A DNA stretch of 10,275 nt from an uncultured Clostridia bacterium. Its GTDB lineage: Bacteria; Bacillota; Clostridia; TANB77; CAG-508. The stretch lies in the NCBI GenBank assembly GCA_947625565.1, contig CANQOU010000036.1:1-10275 (forward strand), written 5' to 3'. The notes under the pieces were generated by a model that was not told the origin of the DNA, ran no database searches, and saw only the letters and a list, made by a program, of their open reading frames with translations. Below, piece by piece: positions 1 through 4,536 of this stretch; position 1 is the first letter of the stretch; the number at the start of each line of letters is the position of its first letter. Made by a program: the position numbers and the translations under genes.

Positions 1-545
1 CCACTTAATTTTTCGCTGTCTTTTTCCAACCATGCTGGTACTGGTCTAGATGCTGTTTCTTCTGCATTAATTTTTAATGTAGCATTATCTTTCTTATTTT
101 CTCTAACTGTAATGATATCTCCAGATTTTACTAAATATGATGGTACATCAACCTTTTTACCATTTACTTCAAATTGTCCATGATTAACAAATTGTCTTGC
201 TTGTGCTCTTGAAGTTCCAAATCCTAATCTATAAACAACATTGTCTAATCTACTTTCTAATATTTGTAGTAATAATTCACCTGTTACACCTTTTTTATTT
301 GAAGCCATCTCGAAATATTTTCTAAATTGTCTTTCTCCAACTCCATAATATGCTTTTGTTTTTTGTTTTTCTCTTAATTGAGTTCCATATTCAGATAATT
401 TTGCTCTTTTTTGTCCGTGTTGTCCTGGTGCATAATTTCTTCTTGAGATACTACATTTGTCTGAATAGCATCTTGTTCCTTTTAAGAACAATTTTTGTCC
501 TTCTCTACGACAAATACGGCATTGTTCATCTTTATATCTTGCCAT
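1..545 (-). CDS. rpsD: 30S ribosomal protein S4, zinc-type, 3' end cut off by the window
   Basis: S4 is a primary 16S-binding assembly protein and, in several bacteria, the repressor of its own operon. Reading from ATG 545 gives 181 codons without a stop: MARYKDEQCRICRREGQKLF, then LKGTRCYSDKCSISRRNYAPGQHG and so on. A zinc finger is formed by C9, C12, C26 and C31. The S4 RNA-binding domain (ESRLDNVVYRLGFGTSRAQARQFVNHGQFEVNGKKVDVPSYLVKSGD) occupies roughly residues 94-140. The usual length is about 200, so some 20-30 residues are missing beyond the left edge. AAAGGAGT precedes the start. Its place after rpsK is that of most bacteria and of Clostridia, unlike Bacillus. Confidence 0.96.
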   Translation of the reverse strand, partial: MARYKDEQCRICRREGQKLFLKGTRCYSDKCSISRRNYAPGQHGQKRAKLSEYGTQLREKQKTKAYYGVGERQFRKYFEMASNKKGVTGELLLQILESRLDNVVYRLGFGTSRAQARQFVNHGQFEVNGKKVDVPSYLVKSGDIITVRENKKDNATLKINAEETASRPVPAWLEKDSEKLS

Positions 546-561
546 TATTTCTTACTCCTTT

Positions 562-960
562 CTACACCCTTCTTCTTTTTGGTGGTCTACATCCATTGTG
601 TGGTATTGGTGTTACATCTTTTATACTGCTTAATTCTAAACCAGCTGTCTGTAAAGCTCTTATTGCAGCTTCTCTTCCAGAACCTGGTCCTTTTACAAAT
701 ACTTCTACTGTTTTTAATCCATGTTCCATTGCAGCTTTTGCAGCTGTTTCTGCTACTTGTCCAGCAGCATATGGTGTGCTTTTTCTTGAACCTTTAAATC
801 CTAGTTCTCCTGCACTTCCCCATGAAATTGTATTTCCTTGTGTATCTGTAATTGTTACAATTGTATTATTGAAAGTAGAATGAATATGTGCTGCACCTTT
901 ATCAATGTTTTTTCTATTTCTTTTAGCAACTGGCTTTCTTGTTGTACTTTTATTTGCCAT
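562..960 (-). CDS. rpsK: 30S ribosomal protein S11
   Basis: S11 lines the platform of the 30S subunit near the E-site and the Shine-Dalgarno helix. The 132-residue product is family length, with KNIDKGAAHIHSTFNNTIVTITDTQGNTISWGSAGELGFKGSRKSTPYAAG (residues 17-67) and the C-terminal signature DVTPIPHNGCRPPKRRRV. The lysine-rich N-terminal tail is typical. AAGGAGGG overlaps the rpsM stop and its own TAG stop is followed by the AAAGGAGT of rpsD with only a 16-nt gap. No irregularity is seen. Confidence 0.98.
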   Translation of the reverse strand: MANKSTTRKPVAKRNRKNIDKGAAHIHSTFNNTIVTITDTQGNTISWGSAGELGFKGSRKSTPYAAGQVAETAAKAAMEHGLKTVEVFVKGPGSGREAAIRALQTAGLELSSIKDVTPIPHNGCRPPKRRRV

Positions 961-976
961 TTTCTAAATTCCCTCC

Positions 977-1348
977 TTAATCTTTTTTGCTTCTGCTAAC
1001 TAATTTTCTTGGTCCTTTTCTTGTTCTAGCATTTGTTTTTGTTCTTTGTCCTCTTACAGGTAATCCTTTTCTATGTCTTAATCCTCTGTAACATCCGATT
1101 TCTGTAAGTCTTTTAATATTAAGAGCAACTTCTCTTCTTAAGTCACCTTCTACACTATATGATTGGTCAATAATTTTTCTGATGGCATTTTCTTGTTCAT
1201 CTGTTAAGTCTTTTACTCTTGTGTCTGGATTAACTCCAGCTTTTTCTAAAATTTTACGAGAACTAGATACTCCAATTCCATAGATGTATGTTAGTCCTAT
1301 TTCTACTCTTTTTTCCTTTGGCAAATCTACTCCTGCTATACGAGCCAT
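977..1348 (-). CDS. rpsM: 30S ribosomal protein S13
   Basis: S13 is in the 30S head, contacts the P-site tRNA through its C-terminal tail and bridges to L5. I chose the ATG at 1348, giving the canonical MARIAGVDLPKEKRVEIGLTYIYGIG start and 123 residues, with GGAGGT (1359-1364) 10 nt upstream. The longer reading begins at a TTG inside that binding site. Further hallmarks are the helix-two-turn-helix region and the C-terminal LRHRKGLPVRGQRTKTNARTRKGPRK (about residues 90-115). The TAA stop overlaps the rpsK binding site (TAAGGAGGG), so the two are tightly coupled. It heads the alpha-type block after a 208-nt gap. Confidence 0.97.
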   Translation of the reverse strand: MARIAGVDLPKEKRVEIGLTYIYGIGVSSSRKILEKAGVNPDTRVKDLTDEQENAIRKIIDQSYSVEGDLRREVALNIKRLTEIGCYRGLRHRKGLPVRGQRTKTNARTRKGPRKLVSRSKKD

Positions 1349-1404
1349 ATTTTTTTGCACCTCCAAATATTTTTTATTTTTCTTATGCTTTTTTAACTGA
1401 AATG

Positions 1405-1428
1405 CATTTTACAATTTATTGCAAAATG
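1405..1428 (-). promoter_or_regulatory. Perfect 10-bp hairpin in the rpsM leader
   Basis: On the minus strand CAUUUUGCAA pairs with UUGUAAAAUG through 10 bp (one G-U) closed by a UAAA tetraloop. It ends 40 nt upstream of the rpsM binding site (GGAGGT, 1359-1364). No U-tract follows, so it is not a terminator. It is suited to control of translation or mRNA stability. Confidence 0.55.
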
Positions 1429-1435
1429 GTTTTAA

Positions 1436-1538
1436 AAAAGCTAAGAATTTATATAGACACAAATTTGATATGTAAACCCATTTTTTTGGTTTCACAGCCG
1501 CTACCTAAATTTGTGTTATAAACTGAAATTTAGCTTTT
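1436..1538 (-). promoter_or_regulatory. Long imperfect inverted repeat between rpmJ and rpsM (possible structured RNA leader)
   Basis: Three nested pairings share one axis. The outer stem is AAAAGCTAA / TTAGCTTTT (1436-1444 with 1530-1538, 9 bp). The middle stem is ACACAAATTT / AAATTTGTGT (1457-1466 with 1507-1516, 10 bp). The apical stem is AAACC / GGTTT (1474-1478 with 1488-1492), extendable past one bulge. On the minus strand the structure ends in AGCTTTTTT, like an attenuator. It does not overlap coding sequence and lies immediately before the rpsM-rpsK-rpsD block, where E. coli has its S4-binding alpha leader. I know no named family that it matches. Confidence 0.6.
1448..1476 (-). promoter_or_regulatory. 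Candidate promoter for rpsM-rpsK-rpsD
   Basis: On the minus strand TTTACA (1471-1476), a 17-nt spacer and TATAAA (1448-1453) give one mismatch per box to the sigma-A consensus. A transcript would begin near 1441 with a leader of roughly 93 nt before rpsM. It overlaps the right arm of the inverted repeat, so the repeat may act at the DNA or at the RNA level. Confidence 0.5.
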
Positions 1539-1556
1539 ATTAAGCTTTTTTGTAAA

Positions 1557-1670
1557 TTATCCTTGTCTTTGTTTGTGTTTTGGATTTTCACAAATCACTC
1601 TAATAACACCTTTTCTTTTTATTACTTTACATTTGTCACACATTTTTTTTACTGATGGTCTTACTTTCAT
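1557..1670 (-). CDS. rpmJ: 50S ribosomal protein L36, zinc type
   Basis: L36 is the smallest 50S protein and folds around a zinc ion deep in domain VI contacts of 23S rRNA. Direct translation from ATG 1670 gives 37 residues: MKVRPSVKKMCDKCKVIKRK, then GVIRVICENPKHKQRQG and TAA. The zinc ligands C11, C14, C27 and H32 are all present, so this is the C+ form. GGGAGG lies upstream. The gene sits in the conserved infA-rpmJ-rpsM order, but an unusually long, structured gap separates it from rpsM. Confidence 0.97.
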   Translation of the reverse strand: MKVRPSVKKMCDKCKVIKRKGVIRVICENPKHKQRQG

Positions 1671-1686
1671 TTTTTCCTCCCTTTCT

Positions 1687-1700
1687 GGCAAGTACTTGCC
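1687..1700. repeat. Perfect 14-nt palindrome just upstream of the rpmJ binding site
   Basis: GGCAAGTACTTGCC is its own reverse complement. As RNA it could fold into a 5-bp stem with a GUAC loop, ending 7 nt before the GGGAGG of rpmJ. It is one of the few G+C-rich patches in the intergenic DNA. It could be a protein-binding site, an RNA dimerisation element or a translational spacer. Confidence 0.5.
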
Positions 1701-1733
1701 TTTTAAGTATATTTGGGTTAATTTTTAACTATT

Positions 1734-1952
1734 TTATTTTGCTCTCCATGTAATACGACCTTTACTCAAATCATATGGGGATAATTCTACTTTAACTTTA
1801 TCTCCTGGTAATATTTTGATGTAATTCATTCTTAGCTTTCCAGATATATGGGCTAATATTTGATGTCCATTTTCTAGTTCTACTTTAAAATTAGTATTAG
1901 GTAATGCTTCTACAACTGTTCCCTCTACTTCTATTACATCTTCTTTTGCCAT
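1734..1952 (-). CDS. infA: Translation initiation factor IF-1
   Basis: IF-1 binds the A-site of the 30S subunit during initiation and works with IF-2 and IF-3. The 72-residue product is a single S1-type OB fold, MAKEDVIEVEGTVVEALPNTNFKVELENGHQILAHISGKLRMNYIKILPGDKVKVELSPYDLSKGRI, matching the family across its length. I chose the ATG at 1952 because GAAAGGGGG (1960-1968) lies 7 nt upstream. A longer reading from 1970 would place the binding site inside the coding sequence and add residues no IF-1 has. It has its own promoter and a two-hairpin leader, so it may be controlled separately from map. Confidence 0.97.
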   Translation of the reverse strand: MAKEDVIEVEGTVVEALPNTNFKVELENGHQILAHISGKLRMNYIKILPGDKVKVELSPYDLSKGRITWRAK

Positions 1953-1981
1953 ATTATTTCCCCCTTTCACAAAGAGCTTTT

Positions 1982-2017
1982 GTTGTTTTATTTATATTAA
2001 AAACCATATAAAACAAC
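1982..2017 (-). promoter_or_regulatory. Second hairpin of the infA leader
   Basis: GTTGTTTTAT (1982-1991) and ATAAAACAAC (2008-2017) form a perfect 10-bp stem with a 16-nt loop. It ends 13 nt before the infA ribosome binding site, leaving that site single-stranded. No U-tract follows. Confidence 0.5.
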
Positions 2018-2021
2018 GCAT

Positions 2022-2045
2022 AAATAGGACATTATAGTCCTATTT
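2022..2045 (-). promoter_or_regulatory. First hairpin of the infA leader
   Basis: AAATAGGAC / GTCCTATTT forms a perfect 9-bp stem with a 6-nt loop, located about 10 nt after the predicted start of the infA transcript. On the minus strand it is followed by ATTTATGCG, a poor U-tract, so it is a weak terminator for map at best. It is more likely a 5'-end stabiliser or regulatory element. Confidence 0.55.
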
Positions 2046-2062
2046 TGAATTATAACTATTAT

Positions 2063-2091
2063 ATTTTACTACATTCTTAAAGAATTGTCAA
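2063..2091 (-). promoter_or_regulatory. Promoter for infA-rpmJ, overlapping the end of map
   Basis: On the minus strand TTGACA (2086-2091), within the last codons of map, is followed by a 17-nt spacer and TAAAAT (2063-2068). The spacer includes a 13-nt palindrome ATTCTTTAAGAAT (2073-2085). A transcript would start near 2056 and have a leader of about 100 nt before infA. Confidence 0.8.
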
Positions 2092-2847
2092 GATTTTTGG
2101 CTCTTTTTCTGTAATTAAAATTGTATTTTCATAATGTGCTGCTAAACTACCATCTTCTGTTATTATTGTCCACCCATCTTCAAGCTCCAATATATTAGAT
2201 TTTCCTTGAATTACCATTGGTTCAACTGCCAATGTCATACCTGGTTCAATTCTTAATCCTCTCCCTGATTTTCCACTATTTGGTATTCCTGGGTCTTCAT
2301 GCATTTCTTTTCCTATTCCATGACCTTGAAATTCTTGTACAACAGAATATCCTTGTGAATGTACATATTCACCAATAGCATGTGAAATATCTCCTATACG
2401 ATATCCTGGTTTTGCATATTTTATTCCTTCAAAAAATGCTTGTTTCGTTACATCTACTAGTCTTTGCTTTTCTTTTGATGCTTTTCCAACAATAAATGTT
2501 CTTGCTGCATCTCCGTGAAATCCATTTTTTAAAGCTACTGTATCAATACTAACAACGTCTCCTTCTTGAATTATACGCTTTTTAGAAGGTATTCCATGTA
2601 TTACTTCATCATTTATTGATACACAAATTGATGATGGAAAATTAGGTATTCCTTTTATTCCTGGATTATATCCTTTTTGTGCTGGAATTGCTCCTAGTTT
2701 TCTCATAGTTTGTTCTGCTATCTGGTCTAATTCTAGTGTTGTCATTCCTACCTTTATTTCTTTTTCTAATTTTTCATATGTTAATGCAACAATTTTGCAT
2801 ACTTCTTTCATTAAGTCGATTTCTTTTTTTGATTTTATAGTTACCAA
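2077..2847 (-). CDS. map: Methionine aminopeptidase, type I
   Basis: This enzyme removes the initiator methionine from nascent cytosolic proteins using two metal ions. The 256-residue pita-bread fold shows all five metal ligands: D102 and D113 (in SIDTVALKNGFHGDAART), H176 (GHGIGKEMHEDPG), E209 (LAVEPMV) and E240 (HYENTILITE). The catalytic histidines H84 (HGIPS) and H183 are also present. It is type Ia, with no N-terminal zinc extension and no type II insert. The start is a TTG at 2847 with GAGGGGG (2857-2863) 9 nt upstream, giving MVTIKSKKEID, the expected N-terminus. Its last codons encode the -35 box of the next promoter. Confidence 0.97.
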   Translation of the reverse strand: MVTIKSKKEIDLMKEVCKIVALTYEKLEKEIKVGMTTLELDQIAEQTMRKLGAIPAQKGYNPGIKGIPNFPSSICVSINDEVIHGIPSKKRIIQEGDVVSIDTVALKNGFHGDAARTFIVGKASKEKQRLVDVTKQAFFEGIKYAKPGYRIGDISHAIGEYVHSQGYSVVQEFQGHGIGKEMHEDPGIPNSGKSGRGLRIEPGMTLAVEPMVIQGKSNILELEDGWTIITEDGSLAAHYENTILITEKEPKILTIL

Positions 2848-2893
2848 TTTTTTGTTCCCCCTCTTTTTGAGTATATGTAACTTTTATAAAATA

Positions 2894-3559
2894 TTATTTA
2901 TTTTTTATATCTCTTTCTACTTCGTCTGCAACATCTTTTCCTAGATGATTTATTCTTTGACTTACTTCTTCTGTTCTCAATACTCCTTTAGTTTTATAAT
3001 ATTCTACTAATGGACTAGTTTGCTCCATATATGTTCTAATCCTTGCTTTTATTGTTTCTTCATTGTCATCTTGTCTTTGTACTAGATGTCCTCCACATTT
3101 GTCACAAATTCCTTCTTGTTTTGGTGGATTCATTATAACATTATAGATTGTTTTACATTCTGGATTTGAACATACTCTTCTGCTAACTACTCTTTCTACA
3201 ATTTCTTCTTCTGGTGTTATTAAATTAAGCACCATATCTACTTTTTTTCCTTTGTTTGATAATATAGCATCTAATGCTTCTGCTTGTGCTACTGTTCTTG
3301 GGAATCCATCTAAAATAATTCCTTTTTGTACATCTGGTTTCTCTAATCTATCTGCAACAATGTTTATTGTTACATCATCTGGTACTAGTTCTCCTTTTGA
3401 CATATATGAATCTGCTAATTTTCCTAATTCTGTTCCTTCTTGAATATTTTTTCTAAAAATATCTCCTGTTGATACTTGTTTAAGTCCTAATCTTTCTTCT
3501 AACATACCTGCTACTGTTCCTTTTCCAGTTCCAGGTGCACCTAGCATTATTATAATCAT
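2894..3559 (-). CDS. adk: Adenylate kinase, zinc-binding LID type
   Basis: Adenylate kinase catalyses ATP + AMP = 2 ADP in the cytoplasm. The 221-residue product has the P-loop GAPGTGKGT (residues 7-15), the AMP-binding segment STGDIFRKNI (30-39), DGFPRT (84-89) and the LID region with RRVC...NPPKQEGICDKCGGHLVQRQDDNEETIKARI. The LID cysteines are C130, C135, C152 and C155. This is the long, zinc-stabilised form of Gram-positive bacteria, but the first pair is C-x4-C instead of the usual C-x2-C. The ATG at 3559 has a weak GGGAGAG 7 nt upstream. It is followed after 46 nt by map, the usual secY-adk-map order apart from the intervening mazEF cassette. Confidence 0.97.
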   Translation of the reverse strand: MIIIMLGAPGTGKGTVAGMLEERLGLKQVSTGDIFRKNIQEGTELGKLADSYMSKGELVPDDVTINIVADRLEKPDVQKGIILDGFPRTVAQAEALDAILSNKGKKVDMVLNLITPEEEIVERVVSRRVCSNPECKTIYNVIMNPPKQEGICDKCGGHLVQRQDDNEETIKARIRTYMEQTSPLVEYYKTKGVLRTEEVSQRINHLGKDVADEVERDIKNK

Positions 3560-3601
3560 ACTACATCTCTCCCATCTTTTACCAATTTTTTATATATTGC
3601 A

Positions 3602-3630
3602 ATTTTACTATATATTTATGAATTTTTCAA
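3602..3630 (-). promoter_or_regulatory. Promoter of adk-map
   Basis: On the minus strand TTGAAA (3625-3630), a 17-nt spacer and TAAAAT (3602-3607) form a good sigma-A promoter. It lies about 43 nt upstream of the adk start codon, after the mazEF terminator. It would restore transcription of adk and map downstream of two terminators. Confidence 0.75.
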
Positions 3631-3638
3631 GTTTTTTC
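3626..3638. repeat. 13-bp direct repeat flanking the mazEF cassette, adk-side copy
   Basis: TTCAAGTTTTTTC occurs here and again at 4501-4513 in the same orientation. This copy overlaps the -35 element of the adk promoter. The two copies bracket the mazEF promoter, both genes and the terminator. The neighbouring bases differ between the copies, so the identity is exactly 13 bp. It contains a T6 run, so chance cannot be excluded in such AT-rich DNA. Confidence 0.6.
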
Positions 3639-3720
3639 ATTGATTTTTATTTCTTTTCTATTATCTATTGATTTTAATTTTTTCTTTTTATTATTAGCTG
3701 ATATTTGTTTTACTTCTTGT

Positions 3721-3753
3721 AAAAAATTAGCAGTTATTTTACTAATAACTGCT
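3721..3753 (-). terminator. Intrinsic terminator of the mazEF cassette
   Basis: A perfect 10-bp inverted repeat AGCAGTTATT / AATAACTGCT (3729-3738 and 3744-3753) with a 5-nt loop is followed on the minus strand by AATTTTTTAC. It starts 36 nt after the toxin stop codon. The stem plus U-tract is a good intrinsic terminator closing the cassette ahead of the adk promoter. Confidence 0.85.
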
Positions 3754-3789
3754 TTACTTTATAACTTTTCATATTTTTATAGTTCTTCT

Positions 3790-4125
3790 TTATTCTTCTA
3801 TTTGTTCTATTTCAGAATAAACAATGTCTATAACTTTTTCTAATATATCTTGTGGTAATTTCTCAACAAATTGATATGCTCTACTACTTAAATCTAATGC
3901 TTTTATATGCTCACACAATATTACTCCTGTCGTTTTTGTTCTATCATCTAAAGGAATATGTAGAGGAAATTCATTTTTTGTATTTGTTATAGGACAAACA
4001 ATAGCTAATTTAGCTTTTTTATTAAATATATTATTACTTATTACGATAGCAGGTCTATATCCAGCTTGTTCATGCCCTGATTGTGGGTTAAAATTTATTT
4101 TTATAATTGTTCCTTGATTTACCAT
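3790..4125 (-). CDS. mazF: MazF/PemK-family endoribonuclease toxin
   Basis: MazF toxins are homodimeric, sequence-specific single-strand RNases that cut mRNA when freed from MazE. I chose ATG 4125 (111 residues, the length of E. coli MazF). AAGGGA (4133-4138) is 7 nt upstream, and the start overlaps the antitoxin stop (ATGGTAA). The longer reading from 4152 has no support. Visible motifs are GTIIKINFNPQSGHEQAGYRPAIVIS (residues 5-30), with the catalytic-type Arg24, and LAIVCPITN (40-48), with the catalytic-type Thr47, followed by FPLHIPLDDRTKTTGVILCEHIKALDLSSRAYQFVEKLP. Both key residues are present, so the toxin looks active. Its cleavage site cannot be read from sequence. A terminator follows. 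Confidence 0.93.
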   Translation of the reverse strand: MVNQGTIIKINFNPQSGHEQAGYRPAIVISNNIFNKKAKLAIVCPITNTKNEFPLHIPLDDRTKTTGVILCEHIKALDLSSRAYQFVEKLPQDILEKVIDIVYSEIEQIEE

Positions 4126-4361
4126 ATTTCTTTCCCTTCTGGATTTCCCCAATCAATTTCTGTTGGTTCATAATCTCCTTTGTAATCTGCAAATAATTCT
4201 TTTATATTTTTTCTTTTATTTTTTGCTTTTTCTATAATCAATTTGTCATTATCAACTACTATGACTATTTGTTCATTTTCATCCCATTTAACAGTATCTA
4301 ATAATATTTTAGGTATCCTAACGCCTTGACTATTTCCCCATTTTTGAATTGTTGTAGTCAT
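4119..4361 (-). CDS. mazE: MazE-like antitoxin, AbrB/SpoVT DNA-binding fold
   Basis: This is the labile antitoxin of a type II toxin-antitoxin pair: it binds the adjacent MazF ribonuclease and represses their shared promoter. The 80-residue product has an N-terminal swapped-hairpin AbrB domain (TTTIQKWGNSQGVRIPKILLDTVKWDENEQIVIVVDNDKLIIEK, residues 2-46). Its C-terminal tail ELFADYKGDYEPTEIDWGNPEGKEIW matches the E. coli MazE toxin-wrapping tail pattern (DWG-P-GKE-W). This is the E. coli-like MazE class, not the ribbon-helix-helix antitoxin paired with Bacillus MazF. AGGAGC (4370-4375) lies 8 nt before the ATG. The stop overlaps the toxin start by 7 nt. Its place inside a ribosomal/secretion operon is not conserved in bacteria, suggesting acquisition by transfer. 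Confidence 0.92.
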   Translation of the reverse strand: MTTTIQKWGNSQGVRIPKILLDTVKWDENEQIVIVVDNDKLIIEKAKNKRKNIKELFADYKGDYEPTEIDWGNPEGKEIW

Positions 4362-4386
4362 ATGAATCAGCTCCTATCTTTAACTT

Positions 4387-4405
4387 GTATATACATAGTA
4401 TATAC
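4387..4405. promoter_or_regulatory. Palindromic operator of the mazEF promoter
   Basis: Two copies of GTATATAC (4387-4394 and 4398-4405), each itself a palindrome, are separated by 3 nt, so together they form an almost perfect 19-bp inverted repeat over the -10 element. AbrB-fold MazE antitoxins usually bind such repeats as dimers, and the MazEF complex represses its own promoter. Binding here is inferred from position and symmetry. Confidence 0.7.
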
Positions 4406-4425
4406 TATTTTTTAAAAAATGTCAA
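4397..4425 (-). promoter_or_regulatory. Promoter of the mazEF cassette
   Basis: On the minus strand TTGACA (4420-4425) is followed by a 17-nt spacer containing a T6A6 tract and then TATACT (4397-4402). This is a near-consensus sigma-A promoter. It lies about 36 nt upstream of the antitoxin start and its -10 is embedded in the palindromic operator, the standard layout for an autoregulated toxin-antitoxin operon. Confidence 0.85.
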
Positions 4426-4484
4426 TATTATTATTAAATTTTAACAAAAAATTATTCTATATATTTTTTTGTATCCATAAATAA

Positions 4485-4522
4485 AAAACGCATGTAAACA
4501 TTCAAGTTTTTTCGTGCGTTTT
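4485..4522 (-). terminator. Terminator-like hairpin after secY
   Basis: On the minus strand AAAACGCA (4515-4522) pairs with TGCGTTTT (4485-4492), 8 bp, and the transcript continues with more U residues (UUUU-UU-AUUU). The loop is long (22 nt) and contains a small inner AAAC/GTTT pairing (4496-4499 with 4506-4509). It starts 14 nt after the secY stop. The U-tract makes it a plausible intrinsic terminator separating secY from the following toxin-antitoxin cassette, but the large loop makes its strength uncertain. Confidence 0.65.
4501..4513. repeat. 13-bp direct repeat flanking the mazEF cassette, secY-side copy
   Basis: This is the second copy of TTCAAGTTTTTTC, 875 bp from the first, located in the loop of the hairpin that follows secY. 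A collapse between the copies would delete the whole cassette and leave secY about 100 nt from adk, the arrangement expected in related bacteria. Confidence 0.6.
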
Positions 4523-4536
4523 CTATTTATATATTT

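Noticed and set aside
350..883. Plus-strand open frame of 177 codons
   Set aside because: It spans antisense parts of rpsD and rpsK and reads as Phe/Leu-rich non-protein sequence.
1349..1366. Six-residue N-terminal extension of S13 from TTG 1366
   Set aside because: The TTG is adjacent to the GGAGGT binding site that serves ATG 1348, and S13 proteins begin MARIAG.
1953..1970. Six-residue extension of IF-1 from 1970
   Set aside because: It would translate the GGGGG binding site; IF-1 begins MAKED.
2022..2045. Hairpin after map as a map terminator
   Set aside because: The following minus-strand bases (ATTTATGCG) are not a U-tract, and the hairpin lies downstream of a good promoter, so a leader role fits better.
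3639..3675. Repeated ATTGATTTT at 3639 and 3667
   Set aside because: Nine AT-rich bases 28 nt apart in low-complexity DNA; chance is the simpler explanation.
4126..4152. Nine-residue extension of MazF from 4152
   Set aside because: No binding site at that position; ATG 4125 has one, has the standard overlap with mazE and gives the family length.
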